A DNA stretch of 64,000 nt from Alloyangia pacifica (GTDB taxonomy: Bacteria; Pseudomonadota; Alphaproteobacteria; Rhodobacterales; Rhodobacteraceae), in assembly GCF_900116195.1 (NCBI RefSeq), contig NZ_FOZW01000001.1, positions 372,001 to 436,000 of the forward strand. The letters are read 5' to 3'. A program made the position numbers and the translations under genes. The notes under the pieces are model-generated. The model made no database searches, was not told where the DNA came from, and was given only the letters and a program-made list of their open reading frames with translations. Shown in pieces: positions 54,256 through 63,251 of this stretch; the first letter of the stretch is position 1; each line of letters opens with the position of its first letter.

Positions 54256-54463
54256 GCGTGCGACCCAAGGGCAATTGCGGCCCGACCCGCGGGGCGATGC
54301 CTCGCGCGCATGGCCGCAGACGTCGCGGCGAGAATACTTCCGACCGCGCCAACGACCGTGCCAACGACCGGGCCCCGAAAGGGGCCGCATACATCGTCGC
54401 CCAAATCGGCGCCCAGCCGCCGAACGTCGGCGGCGGCCAGTAGATGACCTGATGGAGGCCCCC
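54252..54463 (+). other. Intercistronic region smoK-mtlK with small frame and hairpins
   Basis: A 63-codon frame (54252-54443) overlaps the smoK stop by ATGA. It is Arg/Gly-rich with a DRANDRANDRA repeat from two head-to-tail copies of a short CCNACGACCGT-like unit, and looks non-conserved. A GGCCCC-GAAA-GGGGCC hairpin with a GNRA-type loop (54371-54386) and a CCGCCG/CGGCGG hairpin (about 54417-54433) lie inside. An mRNA processing role is more likely than a protein. Confidence 0.45.
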
Positions 54464-55930
54464 ATGAAACTCCACACAGACGCGCTCGGCGCGCTCGAGT
54501 CCCGCATCGCCCGCCCGGGCTACGACCGCGCGTCCCTGACGCCGGGCATCGTGCACGTCGGCCTCGGCAACTTCCACCGCGCGCATCAGGCGGTCTACCT
54601 CGACGATCTCTTTGCCAAGGGGCTCGACCACGACTGGGCGATCTGCGGAGCGGGCGTGCGCGCGCCCGACGGCAGGATGCGCGAGGCGCTCGCGGCGCAG
54701 GACTACCTGTCGACGGTGATCGAGCTTGATCCCTCGGGCGCGCGGCCGCGCGTCATCGGCGCTATGGTGGATTTCGTCGAGGTCGATCCCGACAACGGCC
54801 CGCTGATCGCCCGCATGTCCGACGTGGCCACGCGGATCGTCTCGCTCACCGTGACCGAGGGCGGCTACTACGTCGATGCCACCACGGGCACCTTCGATCC
54901 GACCCACCCGGATATCGTCGCCGATGGGGCGTCGCCCGATACACCCAAGACTGTCTTCGGGGCCATCGTGGCCGCGCTCAAGACGCGCCGGGCCGCCGGG
55001 CTGCCTCCCTTTACCGTGATGAGCTGCGACAACATCCCCGGCAATGGCGCGGTCACGCGCGACGCGGTGGCGGGCACGGCGCGGCTGTCTGACCCTGACT
55101 TCGCGCAATGGATCGAGGCCAATGTCGCCTTTCCCAACTCGATGGTCGACCGCATCACCCCGGCGACGGGCGAGGGTGAGCGGGCGCTGGCCCGCGAGTT
55201 CGGTCTCGATGATCCGGTGCCGGTGACCTGCGAGCCGTTCCGGCAATGGGTGATGGAGGATAGCTTCCCGCAAGGCCGCCCGCGCCTCGAGGAGGTGGGG
55301 GTCACCTTCACCGATCACGTGCATGACTACGAGCGGATGAAGATCCGCATCCTCAACGGCGGCCATGCGATCATCGCCTACGCCGGTGCACTTCTTGGCT
55401 GCACTTTCGCCGATGACGCCATGGCGCATCCGCTGGTCAGCGCCTACCTGCGCAAGGTCGAGACCGAGGAAATCCTGCCCCACGTCCAGCCGGTGCCCGA
55501 GTTCACCCCGCCGGGATACCTGACGCTGATCGAGGGGCGTTTCGCCAATCCCGCGGTCAAAGACACCATTCGCCGGCTTTGCCTTGATGGCTCGAACCGC
55601 CAGCCGAAGTTCATCGTGCCTTCGATCGCCGACGGGCTGCGCAAGGGCACGTCGATCACCGGGCTGGCGCTGGAAAGCGCGCTCTGGTGCCGCTACTGCG
55701 CCGGCACCTTCGAGGACGGCACGGTGATCGAGCCGAACGATCCCAGCTGGGAGGCGCTCACCGCACTTGCGGCCGAGGCGCGCGAAACCCCTGCGGCCTG
55801 GCTCACCCAGCGCGCGGTCTACGGCGAGATCCAGGGCGATGCGCGCTTCGAAGAGAGTTTCGCGACATGGCTCGATATGATCTGGTCGCAGGGCGCGCAG
55901 CGCAGCATCGAAACCTATCTCAACGGCTGA
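54464..55930 (+). CDS. mtlK: Mannitol 2-dehydrogenase
   Basis: This is a 488-aa polyol dehydrogenase that oxidises mannitol to fructose with NAD. The Rossmann-like opening is VHVGLGNFHRAHQAVYLDDL, and the catalytic Lys-Asn-His lie in MKIRILNGGHAIIAYAG. I chose the ATG at 54464, with TGGAGG ahead. It can also act on arabitol or sorbitol in related enzymes. It precedes xylB. Confidence 0.92.
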   Translation: MKLHTDALGALESRIARPGYDRASLTPGIVHVGLGNFHRAHQAVYLDDLFAKGLDHDWAICGAGVRAPDGRMREALAAQDYLSTVIELDPSGARPRVIGAMVDFVEVDPDNGPLIARMSDVATRIVSLTVTEGGYYVDATTGTFDPTHPDIVADGASPDTPKTVFGAIVAALKTRRAAGLPPFTVMSCDNIPGNGAVTRDAVAGTARLSDPDFAQWIEANVAFPNSMVDRITPATGEGERALAREFGLDDPVPVTCEPFRQWVMEDSFPQGRPRLEEVGVTFTDHVHDYERMKIRILNGGHAIIAYAGALLGCTFADDAMAHPLVSAYLRKVETEEILPHVQPVPEFTPPGYLTLIEGRFANPAVKDTIRRLCLDGSNRQPKFIVPSIADGLRKGTSITGLALESALWCRYCAGTFEDGTVIEPNDPSWEALTALAAEARETPAAWLTQRAVYGEIQGDARFEESFATWLDMIWSQGAQRSIETYLNG

Positions 55931-55934
55931 TCCC

Positions 55935-57398
55935 ATGACCCACGGCGGCGCCTCCTACCTTGGCATCGATCTCGGAACCTCCGGGCTGCGGGCGCTGCTC
56001 TGCGACGAGGCTGGGGTGCCGGTCGCCAGCGCCGAGCGCCACTACGAGGCGCGCCACCCGCATCCCGGCTGGTCCGAGCAGGACCCGTCGGACTGGATCG
56101 CCGCGCTCGAAGGCGCGGTGGGCGAGCTGAAGGGGCATCCGGCCTGGTCGGGACTGCGCGGCATCGGCGTTGCCGGGCACATGCACGGCGCGGTGCTGCT
56201 CGGGGCGGATGACGCGGTGCTGCGGCCCTGCATCCTGTGGAACGACACCCGCTCGCACGCCGAGGCGGCGCGGCTCGACGCCATGCCGGAGTTCCGCGAG
56301 ATCAGCGGCAATATCGTCTTTCCCGGCTTCACCGCGCCGAAGCTCGACTGGGTTCGCTCGCAGGAGCCCGAGGTTTTCGCGCAGGTTGCGAAAGTGCTGC
56401 TCCCGGCCGCCTATCTCAACCTCTACCTGACCGGCGATCACGTGGCCGATATGTCCGACAGTGCCGGCAGCGCTTGGTTCGACACCGGCGCGCGGGACTG
56501 GTCGGACGTGTTGCTGGAAGCGGGGCACATGTCGCGGGCGCAGATGCCGCGTCTGGTCGAGGGGTCGGAGGCCGCGGGTGTGCTGCGCGCCGGCCTCGCC
56601 GCGAACTGGGGGCTGTCGCAGGCGGTCACAGTGGCGGGCGGTGCCGGCGACAACGCCGCAGCGGCCTGCGGCACAGGCGCGCTGCACGAAGGCGAGGGCT
56701 TCGTCTCGCTCGGCACCTCTGGTGTACTGCTGGCAGCCCGCGACGGCTATCATCCGCTGCCCGGCAGCGCACTGCACACCTTCTGCCACGCGGTGCCGGG
56801 GCGTTGGTACCAGATGGGGGTGATGCTCTCCTGCACCGACAGCCTCAACTGGCTGGCACGCATCGCGGGGCTGCGCCCGGCCGAGTTGACCGCACCGCTC
56901 GGGGTCACTCTGCAGGAGCCTGGGCGGGTGCGCTTCCTGCCGTACCTGTCGGGTGAGCGCACGCCGCACAACGATGCCGCCATCCGCGGCGCCTTCACCG
57001 GCCTCGGAGCCGAGACCGGGCGCGACGACATGACTCGCGCTGTGCTCGAGGGCGTGGCTTTCGGTCTGCGCGACAGCGCCGAGGCGCTGCGCGGTGCCGG
57101 GGCGGAGCTCGGCCACCTCCTGGCGATCGGCGGCGGCAGCCGCTCGCGCTACTGGCTGCGGCTGATCGCGACGGTGCTGAACACACCGTTGCACCTGCCG
57201 GCCTCCGGCGAGTTCGGCGCGGCGCTCGGCGCGGCCCGGCTCGGCCTGCTCGCCGCCACCGGTGCGGCGCCCGAAGAGGTGATTACCGCGCCAGCCACCG
57301 CCGAGGTGATCGAGCCGGTGGCCGAAATGGTGGAGGCCTACGAGGCCGCCTACCAGCGCTTCGGTCCGGCCTACCGCGCGATCCGCGAGATCCAGTAG
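55935..57398 (+). CDS. xylB: Xylulokinase
   Basis: This is a 487-aa FGGY-family kinase that phosphorylates D-xylulose. The phosphate-binding motif is YLGIDLGTSGLRALL, then GVAGHMHGAVLL, the active-site WNDTRSHAEA, and the FGGY-type GGGSRSRYWLRLIATVL near the C-terminus. It starts 4 bases after mtlK. It would take the xylulose formed by arabitol or xylitol oxidation in this operon. Confidence 0.92.
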   Translation: MTHGGASYLGIDLGTSGLRALLCDEAGVPVASAERHYEARHPHPGWSEQDPSDWIAALEGAVGELKGHPAWSGLRGIGVAGHMHGAVLLGADDAVLRPCILWNDTRSHAEAARLDAMPEFREISGNIVFPGFTAPKLDWVRSQEPEVFAQVAKVLLPAAYLNLYLTGDHVADMSDSAGSAWFDTGARDWSDVLLEAGHMSRAQMPRLVEGSEAAGVLRAGLAANWGLSQAVTVAGGAGDNAAAACGTGALHEGEGFVSLGTSGVLLAARDGYHPLPGSALHTFCHAVPGRWYQMGVMLSCTDSLNWLARIAGLRPAELTAPLGVTLQEPGRVRFLPYLSGERTPHNDAAIRGAFTGLGAETGRDDMTRAVLEGVAFGLRDSAEALRGAGAELGHLLAIGGGSRSRYWLRLIATVLNTPLHLPASGEFGAALGAARLGLLAATGAAPEEVITAPATAEVIEPVAEMVEAYEAAYQRFGPAYRAIREIQ

Positions 57399-57412
57399 AC
57401 GCTCGACGAAGC

Positions 57413-57439
57413 GGAAGCGCCCGTTCGTCGCGCGCTTCC
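57413..57439 (+). terminator. Hairpin after xylB
   Basis: GGAAGCGC and GCGCTTCC form an 8-bp stem, 15 bases after the stop, followed only by ACTTGTC. It is a weak candidate for ending the polyol operon. An intergenic TCAAAAATATCCCCGCC stretch follows. Confidence 0.4.
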
Positions 57440-57517
57440 ACTTGTCAAAAATATCCCCGCCGGAGGCGCAGGAGGCCAGCCGGCGGGGCGGGGCATGAGA
57501 CCGGCAGGCGCGCAGGC

Positions 57518-58075
57518 TCAGATGATGCGCACCTGCGTGCCGACCGGGCAGAGCTGGAACAGCTCGGCGATCTTTTCGTTGTAGAGCCCGATGCAGCCGT
57601 CGGACGAGGGGCGGCCGATCTTCCGCGTGTCGTGGGTGCCGTGGATGATGTAGGCAGGCCAGCTGAGGTACATGGCGTGGGTGCCGAGCGGGTTCTCGGG
57701 GCCGGGGCCGATAGGCTTCCAGTCCGGGTAGCGCTCCATCTGCGAGGCGGTCGGCGTCCAGGACGGACCGACCTTCTTGCGAACGATCGAGGTGTAGCCG
57801 CGCTTGGTCAGCTCCTCGGTGAGCGGCACCGAGGTGGGGTAGGCGCGGTAGTCGCTGCCATCGGAATTCCAGTAGTGCAGGGTGCGCGAGGCGGTGTCGG
57901 CGACGACAGTCGCCTTGCCGAGGGTGTCGAAATGGTCGCGCCAGTCCTGACGCACCCAGCTCGAGGCATTGCGGCGCGGCACCGACTGGGCGTGCAGCAC
58001 GGCGGGGGTGGCCAGCAACGAGGTGGCGGCGAACGCGCCGCCAAGGGCGGCGCGGCGGGTGAGGGAAATGCTCAT
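57518..58075 (-). CDS. L,D-transpeptidase with twin-arginine signal
   Basis: This is a 185-aa YkuD-family enzyme that crosslinks peptidoglycan or links proteins to it. The signal MSISLTRRAALGGAFAATSL has a twin-arginine motif (LTRRAAL), so it may be exported by Tat. The active site is IIHGTHDTRKIGRPSSDGCI, with the catalytic Cys, followed by Gly instead of the more common Arg. A CTTAAG-type direct repeat lies 59 bases upstream, linking it to the two-component system. Confidence 0.88.
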   Translation of the reverse strand: MSISLTRRAALGGAFAATSLLATPAVLHAQSVPRRNASSWVRQDWRDHFDTLGKATVVADTASRTLHYWNSDGSDYRAYPTSVPLTEELTKRGYTSIVRKKVGPSWTPTASQMERYPDWKPIGPGPENPLGTHAMYLSWPAYIIHGTHDTRKIGRPSSDGCIGLYNEKIAELFQLCPVGTQVRII

Positions 58076-58133
58076 CAGGTCTCCTGTTCCGGCGGGGGTA
58101 TGCCCCGTCCTTGCCCCCTGAGACCGCTCCGGG

Positions 58134-58150
58134 CTTAACCGGACCTTAAG
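58134..58150. promoter_or_regulatory. PmrA/QseB-type box upstream of the Tat-signal L,D-transpeptidase
   Basis: CTTAAC-CGGAC-CTTAAG, direct hexamers 11 bases apart, the layout of the PmrA box (YTTAAK-N5-YTTAAK). One base departs from the perfect CTTAAG pair seen at 59221. Confidence 0.6.
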
Positions 58151-58199
58151 CTTTCCCCTCACGCTACGTCGCCTCACGCGATTGCGATCTCGCGGCAGA

Positions 58200-58985
58200 T
58201 CAGGCGTTTCCGCCGGTCTCCGCGGTCTCTGCGGTCTCCGCGGCGCTGGTCAGCGGCAGCGTTTCACCGGGCGCCATGGTGCCTTCGCCGCTGCGCGAGG
58301 CGGGCAGGACGATGACCTTGGTGCCCTTGGGCGTGGTGTCATAGAGGTAGAGCGAGTCCTGGTTGAACATGCGGATGCAGCCCGAGGAGGTCGCATGGCC
58401 GACGGTCCAGGGCGACGGGGTGCCGTGGATGCGGTAGAGCGTGTCGCGGCCGCCCTTGTAGAGATAGAGCGCGCGTGCGCCCAGCGGATTCTCGAGCCCG
58501 CCCGGCAGGCCGCTGGCGACCGGCCCGTAGGTCTCGGGGTCACGGCGGATCATGTTCGCGGTGGGGGTCCAATGCGGCCACTCGCGCTTCAGCGCGATAT
58601 TGGCATTGCCGGAGAACGCCAGACCCTCGGCACCGACGGCGACCGAGTAACGCATGGCCTTGTTGCCTTCCTGCACCTGGTAGAGCCAGCGCGCGCCGGG
58701 ATCGACGATGATCGTGCCGGGCTTCTGGTCGGACCAGTAGTCGACGACCTGGCGCTTCTTCTCCTCGGTCAGGTACTTGTCCTCGATCGCCGGGATCGTG
58801 ATGTCGCCATCCTGCACCTCAGCGTACATCATCCGCGTTTCGTCGGTGATCGCGCCCGGGGTGTTCGTCGGCACGGCGGTGGTGGCGCAGGCCGAAAGCA
58901 GCCCGGCGAAGGTCAGCGAGAGGGCGGCGAGGGGCAGGCGTCCTGCAAGACGCGGTGCGCTGAGGCGGGCGAAGAATTCTGTCAT
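58200..58985 (-). CDS. L,D-transpeptidase lipoprotein
   Basis: This 261-aa YkuD enzyme has a lipoprotein signal (ALSLTFAGLLSAC), so it is anchored by Cys in LSAC. The catalytic motif is IHGTPSPWTVGHATSSGCIR, with the expected Cys and Arg. The tail has AETAETAET repeats. I chose the ATG at 58985. It lies next to the other L,D-transpeptidase in the same direction (125-base gap) and divergently from the two-component system. Confidence 0.88.
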   Translation of the reverse strand: MTEFFARLSAPRLAGRLPLAALSLTFAGLLSACATTAVPTNTPGAITDETRMMYAEVQDGDITIPAIEDKYLTEEKKRQVVDYWSDQKPGTIIVDPGARWLYQVQEGNKAMRYSVAVGAEGLAFSGNANIALKREWPHWTPTANMIRRDPETYGPVASGLPGGLENPLGARALYLYKGGRDTLYRIHGTPSPWTVGHATSSGCIRMFNQDSLYLYDTTPKGTKVIVLPASRSGEGTMAPGETLPLTSAAETAETAETGGNA

Positions 58986-59220
58986 CTGGCGGTTCCGTTG
59001 CTCTTGAATTTGGGGGCGCAGGCTCGCTGCGCGCCGGAGGGCATGTGGCGCAACGCAGGGGGATGCGTCACGTCGATGAGGCGGAAGTAGCGTGAATTCG
59101 GCGGTTGTCCGCTGCTCGGTGCCGGCCTGTGGCGGGCGGGCAACAGAAAAGGCGCCAATGCGCGCTGATCGGGGCGCGGGATAATTTCTGGGACACATCG
59201 GAGGCAACTAGGAATTGGTG

Positions 59221-59237
59221 CTTAAGTAGGCCTTAAG
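59221..59237. promoter_or_regulatory. PmrA/QseB-type box upstream of the response regulator
   Basis: CTTAAG-TAGGC-CTTAAG matches the PmrA box exactly in layout. It lies 35 bases before the response regulator start and 235 bases before the lipoprotein L,D-transpeptidase start, so it can serve either direction. Confidence 0.65.
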
Positions 59238-59272
59238 GTTGACCAGCGAGCCCGCCCGCGCAAGGAGGATTC

Positions 59273-59935
59273 ATGCGCATCTTGATCGTCGAGGATGACC
59301 CTGTGCTTTCCGAGGGACTCTCCGTGGGCCTCGGCCTGTCGGGATTCACCGCCGATTCCGTCGCCACGCTGGAGGACGCGCGGGCGGCGCTGGCGGCCAC
59401 GCGCTTCGCCGGCGTGGTGCTTGACGTGATGCTGTCCGACGGCTCGGGGCTGGAGCTTCTCGCCGAGATTCGCCGCGGCGGCTCGGACTTGCCGGTGCTG
59501 CTGCTCACCGCGCGCGATCAGGTGCGCGACCGGATCGAGGGGCTGGACGCGGGGGCCGACGACCATCTCGGCAAGCCTTTCGACCTGCACGAGCTTGCGG
59601 CGCGGCTGCGTGCCATCCTGCGCCGCGCCGAAGGCCGTGCCGCTTCGGTGCTGCGCTGGAACGGGCTGGAGCTTGACCCCTCACGGTTGCGCGGCGAGTA
59701 CAACGGCGCACCGCTGGCCTTCTCCCGCCGCGAGTTCGCCGTGCTGCATGCGCTGATGGAGCGCCCCGGCCAGATCCTGTCGAAACCCGCGCTCGAGGAG
59801 CGGCTCTACGGCTGGCAGGAGGAGATCGAGAGCAACACCGTCGAGGTGCACGTTCACCACCTTCGCGCCAAGCTGGGCCGAGAGTTCATCGAGACGGTGC
59901 GGGGTCTTGGCTACCGCGTTGCGGCGGAGGGTTGA
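59273..59935 (+). CDS. OmpR-family response regulator (QseB/PmrA-like)
   Basis: This is a 220-aa response regulator. The receiver has the acidic DD pair (VEDDPVLSEGL), phospho-acceptor Asp in VVLDVMLSDGSG and the conserved Lys in HLGKPFDLHE. The winged-helix domain (about 130-215) ends YGWQEEIESNTVEVHVHHLRAK, with the DNA-reading helix. AAGGAGGATTC precedes the ATG. It overlaps the sensor gene. Box sequences upstream match its subgroup. Confidence 0.92.
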   Translation: MRILIVEDDPVLSEGLSVGLGLSGFTADSVATLEDARAALAATRFAGVVLDVMLSDGSGLELLAEIRRGGSDLPVLLLTARDQVRDRIEGLDAGADDHLGKPFDLHELAARLRAILRRAEGRAASVLRWNGLELDPSRLRGEYNGAPLAFSRREFAVLHALMERPGQILSKPALEERLYGWQEEIESNTVEVHVHHLRAKLGREFIETVRGLGYRVAAEG

Positions 59936-59940
59936 GCCCC

Positions 59941-61272
59941 GTGTCTCTGCGCCTGCGCCTCTTTCTCATCCTCGCGCTGGCCACCGGGGCGATCTGGTTC
60001 TCGGCGGTGATGTGGATCGAACATTCGACGCGCGCGCAGGTAACGAAGGTGCTCGACGCGCGCCTCGCCGAGGCGGCGCGCATGGTCTCCTCGCTGCTGT
60101 CGGACCGGCGCATCGCCATGGCCGGAGATGGATCGCCGGTAGCCATCCCGCTCGATCCGCACGGCGATTACGCGCACCAGCTGTCATGCCAGATCTGGTC
60201 GTTGCGGGGCACGCTGGTGGGCCAGTCCGAGGGGGCGCCGGCGGGGCAGCTCACCGGCGCGCATGGTACCGGGTATTCCGAGAGCACGGTGGGTGGCGAG
60301 ACCTGGCGGGTTTACACGGTCGAAAACGCCGCGCTCGGGGTCCGCGTCATGGTGGGCGATAGCATCGGGGTGCGCGAGCGCCTGGTCTCGGGGGTGATCG
60401 AGGGGTTGCTGCTGCCCATGGCGCTGATCCTGCCGCTGCTGGCGGCGGCAATCTGGATCAGCCTCGGCAAGGGGCTGGCGCCGATGCACCGGCTGGCCGA
60501 GGCGCTGCGGCTGCGGAGCCCGTCGGACCTCGCACCCTTGCCGGTCGGTCCGGTCCCCGCCGAAATGCGCCCGATGCGCAGTGCGCTCGACGGGCTTTTC
60601 GCACGGCTGTCGAGGGCGCGCGAGGCCGAGCGCGATTTCACTGCCTTTGCCGCGCACGAACTGAAGACGCCACTGGCCGGGCTGCGCACCCAGGCGCAGA
60701 TCGCCCGGATTGCCCCCGACGCGGCGACGCGGACCCGCGCGCTGCAGAACATCGAGCGCTCGGTTGACCGCACCGACCGGCTGGTGCGGCAATTGCTGGA
60801 ACTCTCGGCAGTCGAGCGCGAGGGCGCGGCGCAGGATCAGCTGGACCTCGGGCAGCTCAGCGCCGAGATCTGCGCCGACCTCGCACCCCTGGCCGAGGCG
60901 CGGGATGTCATGCTGGTCTCCGATGTTCCGGAGGGCAGCGCGCAGCCGCTGGCCGCCAGCGGCTTCCTGCTTCATGCGGCCCTGCGAAACCTCGTGGAGA
61001 ACGCCGTGCAGGCCTCTCCCGTGGGCGCCAAGGTGCGGATCAGTTGCGACGGCAAGGTGCTGGCGGTCGAAGACAGCGGCCCGGGCATTCCCGAAGCGCT
61101 CCGTGCCCGCGCCTGCGAGCGCTTCGTGCGCGGCACGCAGGGCGGGGATGGCAGCGGGCTTGGCCTTGCCATTGCCAGCGCAGCAATGGAACGGCTCGGC
61201 GGCGAATTGCGGCTGCCGCCAAGTGACGGGCAGGGACAGCGCGCCGAGTTGCACCTGCCTCGGGCGGGCTGA
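59941..61272 (+). CDS. Sensor histidine kinase (QseC/PmrB-like)
   Basis: This is a 443-aa membrane sensor. The first helix is LRLFLILALATGAIWFSAV, the periplasmic region is about 30-150, and the second helix is LLPMALILPLLAAAIWISL. The kinase core has H-box FAAHELKTPLAGL, N-box LRNLVENAVQASP, and G boxes DSGPGIPE and GSGLGLAI. I chose the GTG at 59941 because GGAGG lies 10 bases ahead. A TTG at 59932 overlaps the regulator stop but has no space for the ribosome site. Confidence 0.9.
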   Translation: MSLRLRLFLILALATGAIWFSAVMWIEHSTRAQVTKVLDARLAEAARMVSSLLSDRRIAMAGDGSPVAIPLDPHGDYAHQLSCQIWSLRGTLVGQSEGAPAGQLTGAHGTGYSESTVGGETWRVYTVENAALGVRVMVGDSIGVRERLVSGVIEGLLLPMALILPLLAAAIWISLGKGLAPMHRLAEALRLRSPSDLAPLPVGPVPAEMRPMRSALDGLFARLSRAREAERDFTAFAAHELKTPLAGLRTQAQIARIAPDAATRTRALQNIERSVDRTDRLVRQLLELSAVEREGAAQDQLDLGQLSAEICADLAPLAEARDVMLVSDVPEGSAQPLAASGFLLHAALRNLVENAVQASPVGAKVRISCDGKVLAVEDSGPGIPEALRARACERFVRGTQGGDGSGLGLAIASAAMERLGGELRLPPSDGQGQRAELHLPRAG

Positions 61273-61364
61273 TCCGCAGCCCCTGCACACCGCTTGTGCG
61301 GAGCAGGGGACTGTTGCGGCGCGCCCGCGCGTCCTAGGTTCCGGTCCAAGGCAAGGAGATTGCA

Positions 61365-62393
61365 ATGGAACTCGGACTTTACACATTCGGTGACGTGGGC
61401 ACCAATCCCGTCACCGGCGAGAAGGTGGACGCGGCCAAGCGGCTGCAGGACCTGATGGAAGAGATCGAGCTGGCCGATCAGGTCGGGCTCGATGTCTTCG
61501 GCCTCGGCGAGCATCACCGTCCGAACTATGCCATCTCGTCGCCCGCGACGGTGCTGGCGGGGGCATCGCGCACCACAAGGACCATCAAGCTCAGTTCGGC
61601 GGTTTCGGTGCTCAGCTCCGACGATCCGATCCGCGTCTACCAGCAGTTCGCGACGCTCGACAACCTGACCGGCGGGCGCGCAGAGATCATGGTGGGCCGC
61701 GGCAGTTTCATCGAGAGCTTCCCGCTCTTCGGCTACGCGCTCGACGATTACAACGAGCTCTTCGAGGAGAAGCTGCAGATGCTGCTCGCGATCAACGAGC
61801 AGGAGCGGCTGGCATGGCCAGGCACGACGCATACGCCCAAGGTCGAGGGGCTCGGCGTCTACCCACGCGCCGTGCAGGACAAGCTGCCGGTCTGGATCGC
61901 CGCGGGCGGCACGCCGCAGAGCATGGTGCGCGCCGGCGCTCTGGGGGCACCGCTGGCGCTGGCGATCATCGGCGGCCAGCCGCGCCGCTTTGCGCCGCTG
62001 GCAGATCTCTACCGCAAGGCCGCGGCGCAGACCGGACACGCCGAGCAGGCGCGGGTTTCTCTGAACGTGCATGGCTTTGTCGGCGAGGATGGCAAGACGG
62101 CCGCGGACCTGTTCTTCCCGGCGCAGAAGCAGGTGATGGACCAGCTGGGCCGCGAGCGGGGCTGGCCGCCGCAGAGCCGCGCGCAATACGACGAGAGCAT
62201 GGGCCCCGAGGGTGCGATGTTCGTGGGCAGCCCGGCGCAGCTGGTCGACAAGATCCTCGGGCTGCGAGAGGATCTCGGCTTCGACCGGGTGACCATCCAG
62301 ATGGGCATCGGGGTGATCGAGCACGCCGAGATGCTGAAAGCGATCGAGGTGCTGGGTACCCGGGTCGCCCCCGAGCTGCGCAAGGCCGGCTGA
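61365..62393 (+). CDS. LLM-class flavin-dependent oxidoreductase
   Basis: This is a 342-aa bacterial luciferase-like monooxygenase that uses reduced FMN. Family segments are LYTFGDVG near the start, DVFGLGEHHRPNYAISSPATVLAGAS and VYQQFATLDNLTGGRAEIMVGRGSF-type, with the final VIEHAEMLKAIEVLGTRVAPELR. No flavin reductase gene is close. The substrate is unknown. AAGGAGATTGC precedes the ATG. Confidence 0.9.
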   Translation: MELGLYTFGDVGTNPVTGEKVDAAKRLQDLMEEIELADQVGLDVFGLGEHHRPNYAISSPATVLAGASRTTRTIKLSSAVSVLSSDDPIRVYQQFATLDNLTGGRAEIMVGRGSFIESFPLFGYALDDYNELFEEKLQMLLAINEQERLAWPGTTHTPKVEGLGVYPRAVQDKLPVWIAAGGTPQSMVRAGALGAPLALAIIGGQPRRFAPLADLYRKAAAQTGHAEQARVSLNVHGFVGEDGKTAADLFFPAQKQVMDQLGRERGWPPQSRAQYDESMGPEGAMFVGSPAQLVDKILGLREDLGFDRVTIQMGIGVIEHAEMLKAIEVLGTRVAPELRKAG

Positions 62394-62572
62394 CCCATGT
62401 TGTCCGGGGCCGGGGGCAGGGTGACTTGCTTCCGGCGCAAAGCGGCCTTGCCCACCGCCGTCTCCGGCGTGCTTGATTTGCCGCGCGGTAGCGGCTAGGT
62501 CTCCGCACCGAGAGGACGACCTCCCCCATGTCGGGACAGCAGACGGGACGGCCCGATGCCATGGAGAGTGTC

Positions 62573-63004
62573 ATGCGCACCCGGTCCGATCGTATCCGTC
62601 ACGCCCTCAGCTTCGAGCTGCTCGGCCTCGCCCTCATCACCCCGCTCGGCGCCTGGGCCTTCGATCGTGGAATGCACGAGATCGGCCTTGTCGCGCTGGT
62701 CTGCGCCACGGTGGCGACGGGGTGGAACTACCTCTACAACCTGCTCTTCGATCTGTGGATGTCGCGCCGCTACGGCCACACGCGCAAGAGCGTGCGGCTG
62801 CGGGTGGTCCATGCGGTGCTGTTCGAGCTCGGCCTGTTGCTGGCGCTGGCACCCTATATCGCCTGGGAACTGGGCGTGAGCCTTGGCCATGCGCTGGTGA
62901 TGGACATGGGCTTTGCGGGCTTCTACCTGGTCTACGCCTTCGTTTTTAACTGGGCCTACGACCTGATCTTCCCGGTGCCGACCGCGCGTCCGGCACGCGG
63001 CTGA
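62573..63004 (+). CDS. PACE-family efflux transporter
   Basis: This is a 143-aa membrane protein of the proteobacterial antimicrobial compound efflux family (AceI type), with four helices in two repeats. The repeats start RTRSDRIRHALSFELLGL and KSVRLRVVHAVLFELGLL, with the conserved RxxH and FE. An ATG at 62528 would add 15 residues. I favour 62573 because GGAGAG lies 5-10 bases ahead and the family start is near it. Chlorhexidine-type substrates are family knowledge. Confidence 0.87.
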   Translation: MRTRSDRIRHALSFELLGLALITPLGAWAFDRGMHEIGLVALVCATVATGWNYLYNLLFDLWMSRRYGHTRKSVRLRVVHAVLFELGLLLALAPYIAWELGVSLGHALVMDMGFAGFYLVYAFVFNWAYDLIFPVPTARPARG

Positions 63005-63011
63005 CCCGCCA

Positions 63012-63033
63012 CTTCTTCTCTTTCAAAATACGC
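63012..63033. repeat. Intergenic repeat, inverse orientation
   Basis: CTTCTTCTCTTTCAAAATAC followed by GC matches the right arm at 36371 with one base changed. It lies 8 bases after the PACE stop and is followed by GTCGCGC/GCGCGAC and GGGGGC/GCCCCC hairpins. Confidence 0.5.
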
Positions 63034-63110
63034 CGGGGGAGTCGCGCATCGCGCGACGGGGGCAGAGCCCCCTCGTGTCCGTGACGTCTCGTCCCAACGC
63101 CCGAAAGGGA

Positions 63111-63251
63111 TCAGAGCGCGCAGCCGCCCTCTGCCTCGGTACAGGCCGGTGCGGGTGTCGGGATCGGTTGCTGCGCCCTCGCGCCGTGATACGCGCCGAA
63201 GACGACAAGGGCGACAAGCGCCCCCAGCTGGATAAGGGTCGTGCGTTTCAT
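63111..63251 (-). CDS. Small secreted protein, 46 aa
   Basis: The frame reads MKRTTLIQLGALVALVVFGA then YHGARAQQPIPTPAPACTEA and EGGCAL. It is a classic signal peptide (basic end, hydrophobic core, ARA-QQ cut) and a short mature part of about 20 residues with two cysteines and a proline stretch. AGGCAG precedes the ATG by 3 bases. I know no function. It is downstream of aconitase and in the same direction. Confidence 0.6.
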   Translation of the reverse strand: MKRTTLIQLGALVALVVFGAYHGARAQQPIPTPAPACTEAEGGCAL

